Source: Mycoplasmopsis cynos (GTDB lineage: Bacteria > Bacillota_I > Bacilli_A > Mycoplasmatales > Metamycoplasmataceae). Taken from it: a DNA stretch of 64,000 bases. Within the stretch, counting starts at the first letter, position 1. Every line of letters starts with the position of its first letter. This document shows, piece by piece, positions 1-10,600 of this stretch. The stretch lies in the NCBI RefSeq assembly GCF_900660545.1, contig NZ_LR214986.1, positions 744,001-808,000 of the forward strand, given 5' to 3'. The notes under the pieces were generated by a model. It was not told the DNA's origin. It saw only the letters and a list, made by a program, of their open reading frames with translations, and ran no database searches. The translations under genes were made by a program, and so were the position numbers.

Positions 1-1493
1 TCTTTTGTTCTTTGACCATTAATATCCTTGCCTGATTCATTTATTTGTGCTATTAATTCTTTAGCTTCATTAATTTTTTTAGGTAATTTAGAAATTAAGT
101 CTTCAATTGATTTTAAGTTATCTTTTTTAGTAGAATCAATTCGAGAATTTATTTCATAAATAGCTACTGAATCTACACCATTTGGGTATGGCAATTCACT
201 AGCTTTCTTTTTTAATTTAGCTTTTTTAATGTAAAGTTTAGTATCTTCAATACTTTGATCATCTTTACTCTTTGCGAGTCTTTTAGCTAATTCTTTTCTG
301 GTTTTGCTGTATTCTAATACATCAGTATTTTTAAGATCATCAATTTCTTTTTTAAGCTCAGTCAATTTTTTTATTAATTCATTTAATTCAGATTTTTTAT
401 TTTGAACTTCATTTTTTTCAAGATAATCAAGTGAATTTTTTAAATCTAATATTGTTTCATTAATAATCATCTTAATTTCAGAATCATTTGCTAGCACATT
501 ATCACTAGGTGTAATGATTGTTTTAATTTGACCAATCTTATTAAGTAAATCAGTTTTATCTTTTGGGTCTATCTTAGTATTATTTATTCTTCCAAATTCA
601 TGTTCATTAATTCTAATTAAAATATCATAATAATCTTTGATAGTCTTTGCTTTACCAAATGAATTTTTAATAATTTTTTTAAAGTTATCGTTCTCAAGCA
701 ATTCAATCCTATTTGCAGCTTGTTTTTTAAGAGCAGCTTTTAATATTTCATAATTAATTATAATCTCATTATCAAATAATGTTGATGTTGTTTTTAAATC
801 CTTAAATAATTCTAATAATTTTTTCTTTTCTTCTTTATTTAATGTTGAAGCATTTATCTTAGCAATTAAGGCTTTTTTCTTAGCTGAAATATAGTCATTA
901 ATGCTTTGTTTTTTAAGCTCTTTTTCTACATCTGAAATTAATAATTCAATATCATTTATGCTTTTAATAAATGGTAGTTTCTTCTCAAATTCTGATTTTT
1001 TAGTTGAATTTTTGATGTTCTCTATTAATTTTTTAGCCTCTATTTTTTCTAAATTTATATCCTTTACCAATTCAATATCTATAAGTTTTAATGCATTATC
1101 TTTAATTTTTCTCTTAGCATCAATTGAATTTTGAGAATTTAGTAAATCAGCATTTAATTTCGCTTTTTTTGAAGCCGAATTAATCTTAGAAATATAAACT
1201 TTTATTTCTTTATCAATTTGGACAATTATTTTACTTAAAGCCTCATTAATATCAGCAACATTTTCTCTTGAAAAAGTTTTATAATTAGGATTTTTTAAAA
1301 TATCATCAGCACTTTTCTTATAATTAGGTGAATTAACTAAATCTCTTGCTTTTTTTAATTCTGTATATATTTTTTCATAATCTGAAAAATTTTTATTGAA
1401 ACTTCAAAATATTGAAGTAGCAGTAATCCCTGAAACTAAAAAACTCAGGATAGATAAACCCAAAAATATCTTCTTACTCTTTCTTTTATTCAT
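1..1493 (-). CDS. GA-repeat surface protein, 5' part (duplicate copy, runs off window)
   Basis: This is the N-terminal part (about 497 codons) of a large membrane-anchored coiled-coil protein; the 3' part lies outside the window. It starts at the ATG at 1491-1493, behind the SD-like ATAGGAG. A short basic stretch (NKRKSKK) is followed by a hydrophobic segment at about residues 8-30. There is no lipobox cysteine, so it looks like an uncleaved signal anchor. The rest is Lys/Glu/Asn-rich helix with GA/FIVAR-like units carrying an LPYP-type motif. It matches 10378-11870 base for base apart from about 26 substitutions, with no net length change. GA modules in other bacteria bind albumin; that role is inferred here. 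The gene is intact as far as it can be seen. Confidence 0.8.
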
Positions 1494-1830
1494 TAATATA
1501 ACTCCTATATTATTTACTTTTTTTATATATTTATAATATCTTAATTTTTCTATCTCAAAAATAAATGCCCAAACATTGAAGATGGATTAATATTTTAAAC
1601 TTATATTACTACTATATAGTTTTAAATGTTTTATTTTTATCATCTTAATTTTTTTAATTTGTCTCGGCAAAATACTGTTTTTTTTTTTTTTTTTTTTGAT
1701 AAGTAGCCAAAATTCAGAAAAATAGTGCAATAATATAATATTTTTGATAAGTGTTTATTAAAACAATCATATTTTTAAAAAGTATGATTGTTAGTGTATT
1801 AAAAAGTTAAATATAAATAAAACTATGATA
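1494..1830. promoter_or_regulatory. Upstream region of GA gene copy 1, with T20 tract
   Basis: No gene is present. The stretch holds an SD (ATAGGAG) next to the GA gene start, several AT-rich -10-like boxes, and an uninterrupted run of 20 T at 1678-1697 (poly-A on the GA coding strand, about 185 bases before its ATG). It also holds the inverted repeat 1762-1792 that ends the permease fragment. In the other copy the T run is 22 long. A length-variable homopolymer upstream of a surface-protein gene is a familiar mycoplasma phase-switch arrangement; whether this one sits inside a promoter I cannot tell. Confidence 0.5.
1762..1792 (-). terminator. Terminator copy after permease tail fragment
   Basis: Inverted repeat AACAATCATA / TATGATTGTT, followed on the minus strand by a T-rich stretch. 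It is the duplicate of the terminator at 12138-12168 that follows the intact permease gene. Confidence 0.6.
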
Positions 1831-1931
1831 TTAATCTTTAATTTTAGTTTTTTGTTGGATAAACTTCGAATGTAAATATGAATAATATCTAATTGATAAT
1901 CCAATTAAAATAAGAACAAAATATCCAACTA
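1831..1931 (-). pseudogene. Permease 3'-end fragment (duplicated)
   Basis: This copy of the last 33 or so codons of the amino-acid permease (intact gene at 12207-13661) ends at the same TAA. The rest of the gene is missing because the IS256-type element begins at 1932. It has no start and cannot be functional. Its value is as a marker: it shows that the duplicated block originally extended upstream of the GA gene into the permease. Confidence 0.85.
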
Positions 1932-2012
1932 GGTAGTGTAGATAATTTTGTGTAAATCTCCAAATAACAAATATTTATAATAGAATATTTAATATAGGAG
2001 ATTTTTTAATTT

Positions 2013-3293
2013 ATGAAGAAAAGCAAAAATTCTTTAATGAGTTCTAAAGAACTTTATGAAAAATTTAAACCAACTACGATAGAAGAAGTTTATGAAATAG
2101 TTAAAAATAACACTAAGAATCTTATTCAGTCAATTCCTGAAGAAGAAATGAAGAAACACCTAGGTTATGATAGATATGAACATGAAAATAGAATTAAGAA
2201 TAATTATAGAAATGGTTCATATAAAAAATCAGTTAAATCTAGTTTCGGGAATGTTGAATTGGAAATCCCAAGAGATATAAATTCTGAATTTGAACCTCAT
2301 ATTATTCCGAAATATCAGTATGATATTTCCAAAATTGAGAGTCAAATTATAAACTTATATTCAAAGGGTGTATCAACAATAGATATATCTGATACCTTAG
2401 ATGAAATTTATGGAGTTGATGTTGATCCAAGTTTTGTCAGCAGAGTTACCGATAAAATAATGCCACAAATAGTTGAGTGACAAAATAGACCATTAGAAAG
2501 AACTTATGCAATGATATTTATTGATGGCAATAGATTTAAGGTTAAAGAAGAAAACGGATTTGTAGAAAAAGTCGGTTTATATTGTTATGGGCTATTCAAT
2601 TGACGGTTATAAAGATGTTTTAGGGTTTTGAATCGGTGAGTCAGAAAGCGCAAAGCACTGAATGCAAGTGTTTAATGATATAAAATTAAGAGGTGTTCAG
2701 GAAATATATTTAATGTCAAGTGATAATATTGCCGGGATTTCAAACGCTATAAAAGCAGTTTTTCCTAAAACACAAATTCAAAAATGCTTGTCCACCAAAT
2801 AAGGAATTCTGTTAAATTCGTAAATTATAAAGACATTAAAGAATTTACAATTGATATGAAAAATATTTACCAAGCTAATAATATAGATGAAGCATCAAGA
2901 TTTTTAGAAGTTTTTGAAAACAAATGAAACTCAAAGTATAGTTATGCAATTAAAAGTTGAAGAGACAATTTTAATGAATTAGTGACTTTCTTTAATTTTC
3001 CATCAGAGATTAGAAAATTAATTTATACAACTAACGTTATTGAAAATTTAAATAGAAACATTAGAAAAATTTCTAAAAATAAGATATCTTTTCCAACTGA
3101 AGAATCACTTATGAAAGTTGCTTATTTTGCAATTCAAAATCAATTTAAAAAGTGAGATAAAATAACTCAAAATTGAGGTCAAATTTTAAATCAGTTAAAA
3201 ATTGCATTTGAAGAAGAATGAAAAACGAACATACTCAATAAATCAGGGCTTGCCCTGTATTTAATTATAGAGTATGTTTGTTTTTTGTTATAA
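2013..3293 (+). pseudogene. IS256-type transposase, two frameshifts
   Basis: A Mutator-like DDE transposase. It opens at ATG 2013 in frame 1, continues from about 2572 in the next frame (one extra base near the A run at 2566-2570), and returns to the first frame near 2790 (one base missing before the VHQIRNSVKF-like stretch). It then runs to TAA 3291-3293. Visible family marks are IDGNRFKV (first Asp), a second Asp in SSDN, the C-rich KCLVHQIRN region, and TTNVIENLNR with the last acidic residue. Three UGA codons or more are read as Trp. The two shifts cancel, so the total length of about 426 residues is near the family norm. As written it should be inactive, unless the shifts are read through or are assembly errors. 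Confidence 0.85.
3226..3287 (+). terminator. Hairpin at the 3' end of the IS transposase
   Basis: An outer stem AACATACTC (3228-3236) / GAGTATGTT (3270-3278) encloses a GC-rich inner palindrome CAGGGCTTGCCCTG (3244-3257). A T-rich stretch follows. It lies over the last codons of the transposase gene and looks like a rho-independent terminator for the element. The remnant at 5592-5699 keeps the inner stem with a compensating base-pair change. Confidence 0.6.
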
Positions 3294-3404
3294 TTTACTT
3301 AGATTTGTGTTTGTTATTCTCAAATCTCTAACATTTTTTTGTTAGCAAAAGAGAATTTACACAAAATATCCTACAGTACCGCTTTTTGAATTAAATAAAA
3401 AAGT

Positions 3405-4262
3405 TTATTTATTGAAGTTTAATTCTGATAATTCTTCTTCTAACTTAGTGTATATATAATTATAGTTATATGTCGGTCCAAATGCATGAGTTTTCAATTC
3501 TTTCTCAGCAGAAGTATTTATTAGCACAAGATCATTTATTGTAATTGAGTCATTAAGGTACAACATGTCTTTAATGTCGTTTTCTTTGAGAGAAATTTCA
3601 AAATCAATTAAATTATTAAAGTAATATCCATAAAAATAAATACAATAACTATAAATTATATTTTTATTTCTAAAATATTTTAAATAAGTATTGACCAAAA
3701 CACAATTATCTAAATATTTTTGAATATCATTTTTTGTAGGTAAATTTTCTGTTTTTATTGTTATTTCATATTCATAATAATATTTTTCTATAGTTGTTTC
3801 ATTATTTTGAAATATTTTTTTTATAAAATCATAAATTGCAAATTCTTTAACATTGCGAATTCTTATCTTAATAATTCCGTAAAAATATCTTTCATTTTTT
3901 CTGCTCTCAAAAAAATTTATACCTATTTTAGGATCAAAAAAATTATCATAATCAATTTTTTCTTTTATTTCATAATGATTTTGTACTTTTATAATATTAA
4001 ATACAGTTCCATTTGCATTAAATGTAGGAAATTTATTGCCTTTTTCATCATTTGTAATGATGTGAGTAATAATTAAATTATGTTCACTATCCTTGCCATT
4101 TCTAGATTTGGGCAGTATATGATCAATATTTCATCCATATTTACTGTTTCTATCATTGTATGAACCCTTTCTAATTTCTCTTCCAGCAAAATCCTGAGCA
4201 ATAATTTCTTTTCCATATGTCTTTTCCCATAATGACATTGCATTTTTTTGGTTGATTTCCAT
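3405..4262 (-). CDS. HNH endonuclease domain protein
   Basis: A 285-residue protein starting at ATG 4260-4262 behind AGAAAGGA. The N-terminal third carries an HNH nuclease motif: GWNIDHILPKS (Asp47, His48), Asn62 in HNL, His67, Asn71 and Lys74 in TNDEKG. This matches the pattern of stand-alone bacterial HNH enzymes. The remaining 200 residues are rich in Tyr, Phe and Asn, and I do not recognise them. One UGA (Trp44) falls inside the motif at the conserved aromatic position. The gene sits alone between two IS256-type ends that point at it, next to a degraded transposase. A restriction, homing or other DNA-cutting role is possible, but no methylase is adjacent. Partner and target are unknown. 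Confidence 0.7.
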
Positions 4263-5591
4263 TTTGATTTTCCTTTCTATTATTTTTTGTAATTCTTATA
4301 AATGCATTGATTAATTGCTAAAATTAGTACTGAAACCTCAAGGGCAATCCTCATACAGTATTTCCAGAAGATTAATTAACCGCTATGTTTTGATAGTTTT
4401 TAGATTTATTAGAACTACGTTTATAATTATATATTATTACATTACGTTTAATAATTTTGACTAATTAATAAGATTATTTCTTAATATTCTAAAAATTACT
4501 TGCAGGTATGTAATGAAAAACTGTAAAGTAATTTTATCTATTTTTAAATACGTAAAAAGATATATTTTTAATTAAAAAGTTATACTTTATTTTTTTGTAT
4601 ATTTAAAAAGAAACACTTATGAAATATTTAAAAACATAAGGATTAGTAAAATATTTTAATTTAGCTATGATTACATGAAAAGTAGTCAAATAATTTTGAG
4701 TCAGAATAAATTTATTTTTAGTTAGACAAAATATTGAAACAAACTTTTAATAAAGATGTGTTGGAAAAATGCATATTTTAAATACTAATATCAAATCTAA
4801 AATTTGTAAGGTAAGTAAGGAACAGTTAAAAAAATCAAAGTTTTAACAGTATATAATTAATACTATTAAAGAAAATAAAAAAGATACTATTATAAAACTC
4901 TATTGATAGAAAAATCAACATATTGTAAAAATCTAAAAGTTAAAAAATTAAAAATCAAAAAAATATCGAAAACAGAGAGGTTGTTTAGAGAGAATGATAT
5001 ATCAAAAAAAAGATTGGTGAAATATTTATTTTTTTCTTATAACACCAAAGCACCCCTTTTAAATACCAGAAAGATGTATAAAAAAATTTCCAATACTAGT
5101 TTTAAGTTTACAGATTTGCTTTAAAGAGATTACAATTTTAAAGAGGAATATAATTTGAGTAACTTATGTTATTTATATATCATCGCTAAAGATATTAATT
5201 AAAATCACATTAATTTCTCGGTGATAATTGTCCTGAACAAATCTTGTAAGAAATAAAATATCATTAAACAATGATGCTGAATTAGTTTGAACAGTATTTA
5301 AAATACAAAGTTTAAAATGACTTTATTTTGCACATAAATTATGTTTTTGCATATCCATACTAGAATATATTGATATGATAATATTCTTCTTAAAAAGGAT
5401 ATATTAATAGCATAATAATAGATTATAGTTGAATAATCGAAAATTTGCTTTTTAATAAGAATTAAAAGCTAAATATGCTTAAATTTTTATTTTTTGCAGA
5501 AAAATAAGTTGCAAAAACTATCAAAAAAACTTATTGAACTTGTAAATTGATATAATTACGAGAGAATAAAATTATAGAAAAAAGAAAACCC
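4263..5591. other. AT-rich stretch with decayed coding traces
   Basis: I find no intact gene here. On the plus strand a 73-codon ORF (4903-5124, very Lys-rich) has no RBS and no recognisable family. On the minus strand, codons from about 5358 down to TAA 5173-5175 read like protein (a segment ending FVQDNYHREINVILINIF), but with a TAA at 5322-5324. Just above it, a different frame also reads openly. This looks like a decayed gene with frameshifts and a nonsense codon. The block is bounded on both sides by IS256-type right ends. Confidence 0.35.
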
Positions 5592-5699
5592 GGTACTGTA
5601 GGATATTTTGTGTAAATTCTCTTTTGCTAACAAAAAAATGTTAGAGATTTGAGAATAACAAACACATTCTATAATTAAATACGGGGCTAGCCCCGATTT
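5592..5699 (-). mobile_element. IS256-type right-end remnant, inverted
   Basis: From 5592 the sequence reads GGTACTGTAGGATATTTTG and continues as the reverse complement of 3246-3380, with about 29 to 37 bases missing near 5666. It keeps the terminal inverted repeat and the GC palindrome (here CGGGGCTAGCCCCG, 5682-5695), then diverges. The left part of this IS copy is gone, apparently replaced by the IS1202-like element that follows. Its orientation is opposite to the copy at 1932-3380, so both right ends face the HNH segment between them. Confidence 0.85.
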
Positions 5700-5780
5700 G
5701 TGTAATAACATATATTTTGAGCCACATATTAATCTCATATAAAATGAGCCTATTCAACAAGAAAGTGGTATAAATTATTT

Positions 5781-7319
5781 ATGAAAATAACACATAACTT
5801 ATTTAAGTATAAAAATTTAACAAAATTTGAAATAAAAAACAACAATCTTTAAAATTGATTGCTGAAAATATCGAAAAATCTTTATCTTATCTTAGTTTGA
5901 TTACAAACCTTAGTTTATCAACTGTAAAAATATATAAAAAAGTTATTAAAGGCAAAAAAGAAATTGTTGTCTCGCATAAAAAATAAATATCATCAAAGAA
6001 ATTACAAAATAACTGATGCAGAAATTGAATTAGTCTTTAAAAATTATTTAGAAATATGCCAGCTTATTTTAAATAGAGATCTAACAAATAATCAACTTTC
6101 AATTAAAACATACTTTAATTCTGAGTATGGTTCTTTTATAAGAAAAAAAAAAAAAAAAAAAATCTTACAAAACTTTAGTCAAGAGATTTAATCAATTAGG
6201 TTTATTTAATATACATACAACCAAGAGAAGAAGAAGGATTGCGAGATTATCAAAGAAAAAAATCTCAGAATATATAACATTGATATTAAAAAATTATTAT
6301 CAACAGATTAAACGAAATAAAAAACAAAGACAAGTTTTAAATCTAAAGAAAAATCTAAAATTCGGCGAAATTGTTGAGATTGATGCACAACTCGAACCAT
6401 ACTTAAAAAATGATAAACCATTATATATTTATCATGCAATAGATGTAGCAACAGGAACATTGCTAGCAGTATGATTCGAAGAATAAGAAACAACATTAGG
6501 ATATCAAAGACTACTAGAAATAGTATTTAAAAATACGGATTTCCAAAGAAAATCTATACCGATAAAAGAAGAAGATTTTGAGGAAGCAAAAACACACAAA
6601 CAGTTTTTGAAAAAGCTTTAAATAAAAAGGGAATAGAAGTACTAAGTTCATCAAATCCAAAACATAAACCACATGTTGAAAGATCTTTTAGGACATCACT
6701 AGACCAATATCCGTTACTTATTCACGAAAACGGATATAAAAATATTGATGATTTGAAGAAAAATAATGAAGTATTTCAAAATTATTACAATATCAGGAAT
6801 AAAAAAATAATTTCTAAACAAAATGTTTTTCAAAAAGAGGGAAATAAAAACGGCAATTGATCCGTTGATTTAGAGATTAATAGAAAAGTTTTAAATGGTG
6901 TTGTTAGATACCAAGGGAAAAACTACGCAGCCTTTGATATGTATAACAAAAGAATTATCTTCCCTTATAATTCTGACGTCTTATTAGTGCATTCTTCGGA
7001 TGATAATTTATATTTTAAATATAATGATAAAAAATACTTTGCTAAGGAACCTAACGGAAAATATCTAAGTTTAACAGAAATGTGAGCTTTAGAAAAAGGA
7101 TTAGATTACTCTATCCCAGCCGTAGGTAAATTAGCATTTATCTATAATAAAACAAATTCATTTTTTAAAACTCTTGAATTATATATCTCAAAATTTAATA
7201 GTATTTCCGTGAATGCCCAAGATAGTAATCTTGAAGCTAATAAAATCATGTCCGAATACTTAAGTATACTCCGAGCATTGCATAGAAGCATCAATGATGA
7301 TATAAGAATTGATGCATAA
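5781..7319 (+). pseudogene. IS1202/ISNCY-type transposase, degraded
   Basis: Pieced together across frames, this is one transposase of roughly 510 residues with an rve-type core: FGEIVEIDA (first Asp), YHAIDVATGTLLAVWFEEQ, then IYTDKRRRFWGS (second Asp), and SSNPKHKPHVERSF (Glu). This order is that of IS1202-like ISNCY transposases. It is broken at least five times: frameshifts near 5842, 5985, in an A20 run at 6143-6162 and near 6530, and a TAA at 6484-6486 where Gln is expected. The 3' half from about 6540 to TAA 7317 is open apart from UGA Trp codons. I could not find convincing terminal inverted repeats. Confidence 0.75.
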
Positions 7320-7502
7320 TATTTTTAATATTTTTTATGAAAATTTTAAAAATAAAAATTGCTCTTTTGATGTAGGGAAACTTTGAAAAAAATGCGTAAA
7401 TTTATAAATTTAAAAAAGCAAAAAAATAAAAAAATTTTTTTACTTAAGTTTTTTGACACTTTTTTCAAAAAAGTGCATACCTCTATAAATAAAAAAAGAA
7501 AA

Positions 7503-7535
7503 AACATTTAACTCTGAAATAAGGAGTTAAATGTT
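7503..7535 (-). terminator. Second, backup terminator
   Basis: Perfect 12-bp inverted repeat AACATTTAACTC / GAGTTAAATGTT with a 9-base loop, followed on the minus strand by a long T-rich run. It lies about 70 bases beyond the first terminator of the GA-repeat gene. Confidence 0.7.
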
Positions 7536-7589
7536 CAAAAAATAAACTCAAAATACATATTATTCTACACAAAATATTTTCTCACTAGT

Positions 7590-7627
7590 TTCAATAAAAA
7601 TAACACATTTAGTGTTCCTAAATGTGT
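7590..7627 (-). terminator. Terminator of GA-repeat protein gene
   Basis: Inverted repeat ACACATTTAG / CTAAATGTGT (10 bp, 5-base loop), then TTATTTTTATT on the minus strand, 22 bases after the stop codon of the GA-repeat gene. Confidence 0.75.
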
Positions 7628-7649
7628 ATTAATTTGTTAATAAATAATA

Positions 7650-10600
7650 TTAGACATTTTCAGGATTATCAGCAAAATTTCAAAGTTCAGCATCTTTTAA
7701 TAAACCTTTTTTACCATTACCTTTAATAATATTACCAAAGTGATCATCGTTTTTAAGTTCAAGTATTTTTTGATATGTTGTACTTCTTTGATCAGTTACA
7801 GTAGATGTAAATAATTTACGTATAAACATAAATACTTCTTCTTTCTTATATTGGTGATGATCCAAGTAATTTTTCTTAAATTTTGCTAATGTTTTAGAAA
7901 TTATTGATTTTTCTATAATGTTAGATACCATAGTATCACCAGCATTATGAATATCACCTTTTGGCGCCATGACTTGCGCAACTAAACTAAATGTCTTTCT
8001 AATATCATCTTTTATATTTTGATCATTTAGTGAATTAGTAGAATTATTATTATGAATAAATAAATTTAATGATCTTCAAAAATCATTTAATGTAAATCCA
8101 TGATCTTTGTCTCTATTTCTTGAATCATCATTTAAGGCATATGATTCTACATAACTTTTAATAAAAGTTATGTATTTATTAAATAATTCTTTAGAATGAC
8201 GATTTTTAATATATGATGAATTTTGCAGATGATATAACATTGAATTTATAATAGCACGAACCCTGATTGAATCAGCATATCTACCAAAAATAAAACTATT
8301 TTCAAGATTATCTATATCATTAAAATTAGTCTTTTTATTAATTTCATCTTTATATCACATATAGTAACTATCTTCATTTTCAACTCAAATCTTACCGCCT
8401 CCACTTGTAGAAGGTAGATAAGAAGCTACATTTTCTAATAACTCCTTATGTGCTCTATCAATAACACTTTTCTTATATTTTTTAAACTCTTCATCAGCTT
8501 CTTTTTTAAGTTCATCAATTGTTGCAAATGTACTAGATTTATTCGGATCAAGTAATTTTGTTATTAGTTCACCACGTTTCTTATTTTCACTCTTTGTTGA
8601 ATCCCCTAAAAGATTATCAACATAATCTCTTGTTTGTGATCTTTTAATTTCAAGTTCTGATTCTTCAATAATTTTATTGATTTCACTTAGCTCTGCATTA
8701 TCAATATTTTTAAGTCTTTCTTTATATTTATTTTTAATATCTTTAGATACATTGTCTTTTTCTGGAATTTTATTAACTGTGTCTTTTAATTTTTGTTTAG
8801 CTTCAGCAATTTCTTTAACTCTTTTTTCAATTTTCTTAGTAATTTCAAGAATTTGTTCTAAGGTTGAAGCGCTTGATAATTGACCAATTAAGTTTGTTTT
8901 ATCATTTCTATGTTTTATTTGATCTAGTAGTTTTGCCGCTTCATTATATTTATTGATTATATTAATTAAATTGTCAAAATCTTTATAGTCAGCTTTAGCT
9001 AATTCATTTTCAAATATTACTTTTTTATCTGCTGTAGTAACAATATTTGTAAGATTTTTAATTTTTTCTTTTACTTCTTTTAATTTAGAAATAAATGTAT
9101 TAATTTCTTTTCTAAAATTATCGATTTTAGTGGTAATCTCAGTATCATAATTTTGTCCACTTGTAGCTACACCAATGTCATTAAATAACGATTGAAAATG
9201 TGCTTTATTCGATTCTTTTCCTGAATTATTTTTTAAAACAAAATCCAATAATTGCTTAGCATCAAGATAAAAACCAGATATTACTTTATTATTAGTTTCA
9301 ACTCTCTGTCCTAAATATTTAGTAATTAGATCCATATCAGCCTTTGTAGCATTTTCAGGCACATTTAAAATCTTTGCTTTTAAAGATTTCTTTACATTTT
9401 CAGGAATTGAACTATTAGTATTATCATAAACTCTTTTAAATTCAATTAATGCTTTATATTGTTCAACTTCATCATCAACAATCTTTTTAACCTGTTCAGC
9501 ATTTTGTCTAGTTCTTAATTTTTTAAGCAATAACTTATATGATAAGAATCTATATTGATCTGGATTAGTTATATTAGACTCATCTTCAGATATCGAAGTA
9601 AATCATTGATTAATATTTTGTCTTAAATAATCACCTTTATCAGCTGTTCAAAATCTATTTAATTGGTTTTTGTATGGTTGAATCTTATTTTTAATAATCG
9701 AAACATCTTTAACATTAGCTTTAGACTTTGCTTCATTCAAAAATTGAGCAGCTACTAAAATATCGCCATTAAGTTTTTTTGTTTCTTTATATAATTCATA
9801 ATCAGCATCAATTAATTTTCTTAAATCTTGTTGAGAATTAAATCTTGTAAGCATAGATAATTTGCTTCATAATGATGATTTTAATTCATTTAATGCATTA
9901 TTTGCTGTTACTAAATCTTCTTGGTATATTTCAGGAGCATTATATAAAGTAAATGAATTTAACCTATTAGCAATATCATTGTAATTATCAACAAGTTTTT
10001 TAAGATCTTTTAATTTTTTTACATTATCGGCAGTAGAGAAAATTTTATTAAACTCATCAATCGCACGTTCATCATCCTTATTTCTTTTTGGAATACTTTC
10101 AATAGATGATTTTACAGATTCAACATTTTTTGCAATTTCATCAATTGTATGACCAAAAGTCTCTAATTCTTCATCACTTAATTTATCAATTTGTGCCTTT
10201 AGATTTTCTTTTGCCCTAGTATCTTTAGGGTAATGTAGACTGTTGACTTGATCTTTTAATCTTCTTACTAAATCTTTTTTATAATCATCATCACTTTGGT
10301 TTTTTGCTTTTTGAATATTTTCTTTTAATTTATCAAAGTCTTTATCATCAACTGATCTACTAAGTTGGTTATTTAAATCTTTTGTTCTTTGACCATTAAT
10401 ATCCTTGCCTGATTCATTTATTTGTGCTATTAATTCTTTAGCTTCATTAATTTTTTTAGGTAATTTAGAAATTAAGTCTTCAATTGATTTTAAGTTATCT
10501 TTTTTAGTAGAATCAATTCGAGAATTTATTTCATAAATAGCTACTGAATCTACACCATTTGGGTATGGCAATTCACTAGCTTTCTTTTTTAATTTAGCTT

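Larger units (their letters stand above)
1..1931. repeat. Direct duplication, copy 1 (pairs with 10378-12307)
   Basis: The whole stretch from the window edge to 1931 is repeated at 10378-12307 in the same orientation, at about 98 percent identity. It holds the start of the GA-repeat gene, its upstream region with a long T tract, and the last 101 bases of the amino-acid permease gene. Identity stops exactly where the IS256-type element begins (1932). The left limit lies outside the window. Confidence 0.95.
1932..3380 (+). mobile_element. IS256-family insertion sequence
   Basis: The element is bounded by imperfect inverted repeats of about 30 bases. The left end begins GGTAGTGTAGATAATTTTG at 1932, and the right end, read inward from 3380, begins GGTACTGTAGGATATTTTG. 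Both continue with TGTAAAT and CTC. Inside is one transposase gene with two frameshifts. I see no target-site duplication: the base run before 1932 (permease sequence) does not recur after 3380. This suggests that the two flanks were not originally adjacent, for example after recombination between IS copies or a deletion starting at one end. Confidence 0.85.
7320..7649. other. Intergenic region with two minus-strand terminators
   Basis: No gene is visible. The stretch contains an inverted repeat near 7450-7475 (CACTTTTTT / AAAAAAGTG) and the two terminators listed separately. Part of it may belong to the right end of the degraded IS1202-like element. Confidence 0.4.

Noticed and set aside
901-1134. 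Plus-strand ORFs of 77 codons at 901-1134 and 11278-11511 as a duplicated small gene.
   Set aside because: They are antisense shadows of the Lys/Glu-rich GA gene and owe their similarity to the duplication.
3807-4076. Plus-strand 89-codon ORF.
   Set aside because: Antisense to the HNH gene, which has a clear SD and motif.
3405-4262. HNH protein as part of a Cas9 or CRISPR locus.
   Set aside because: Only 285 residues, no RuvC parts, and no regularly spaced repeats anywhere in the window.
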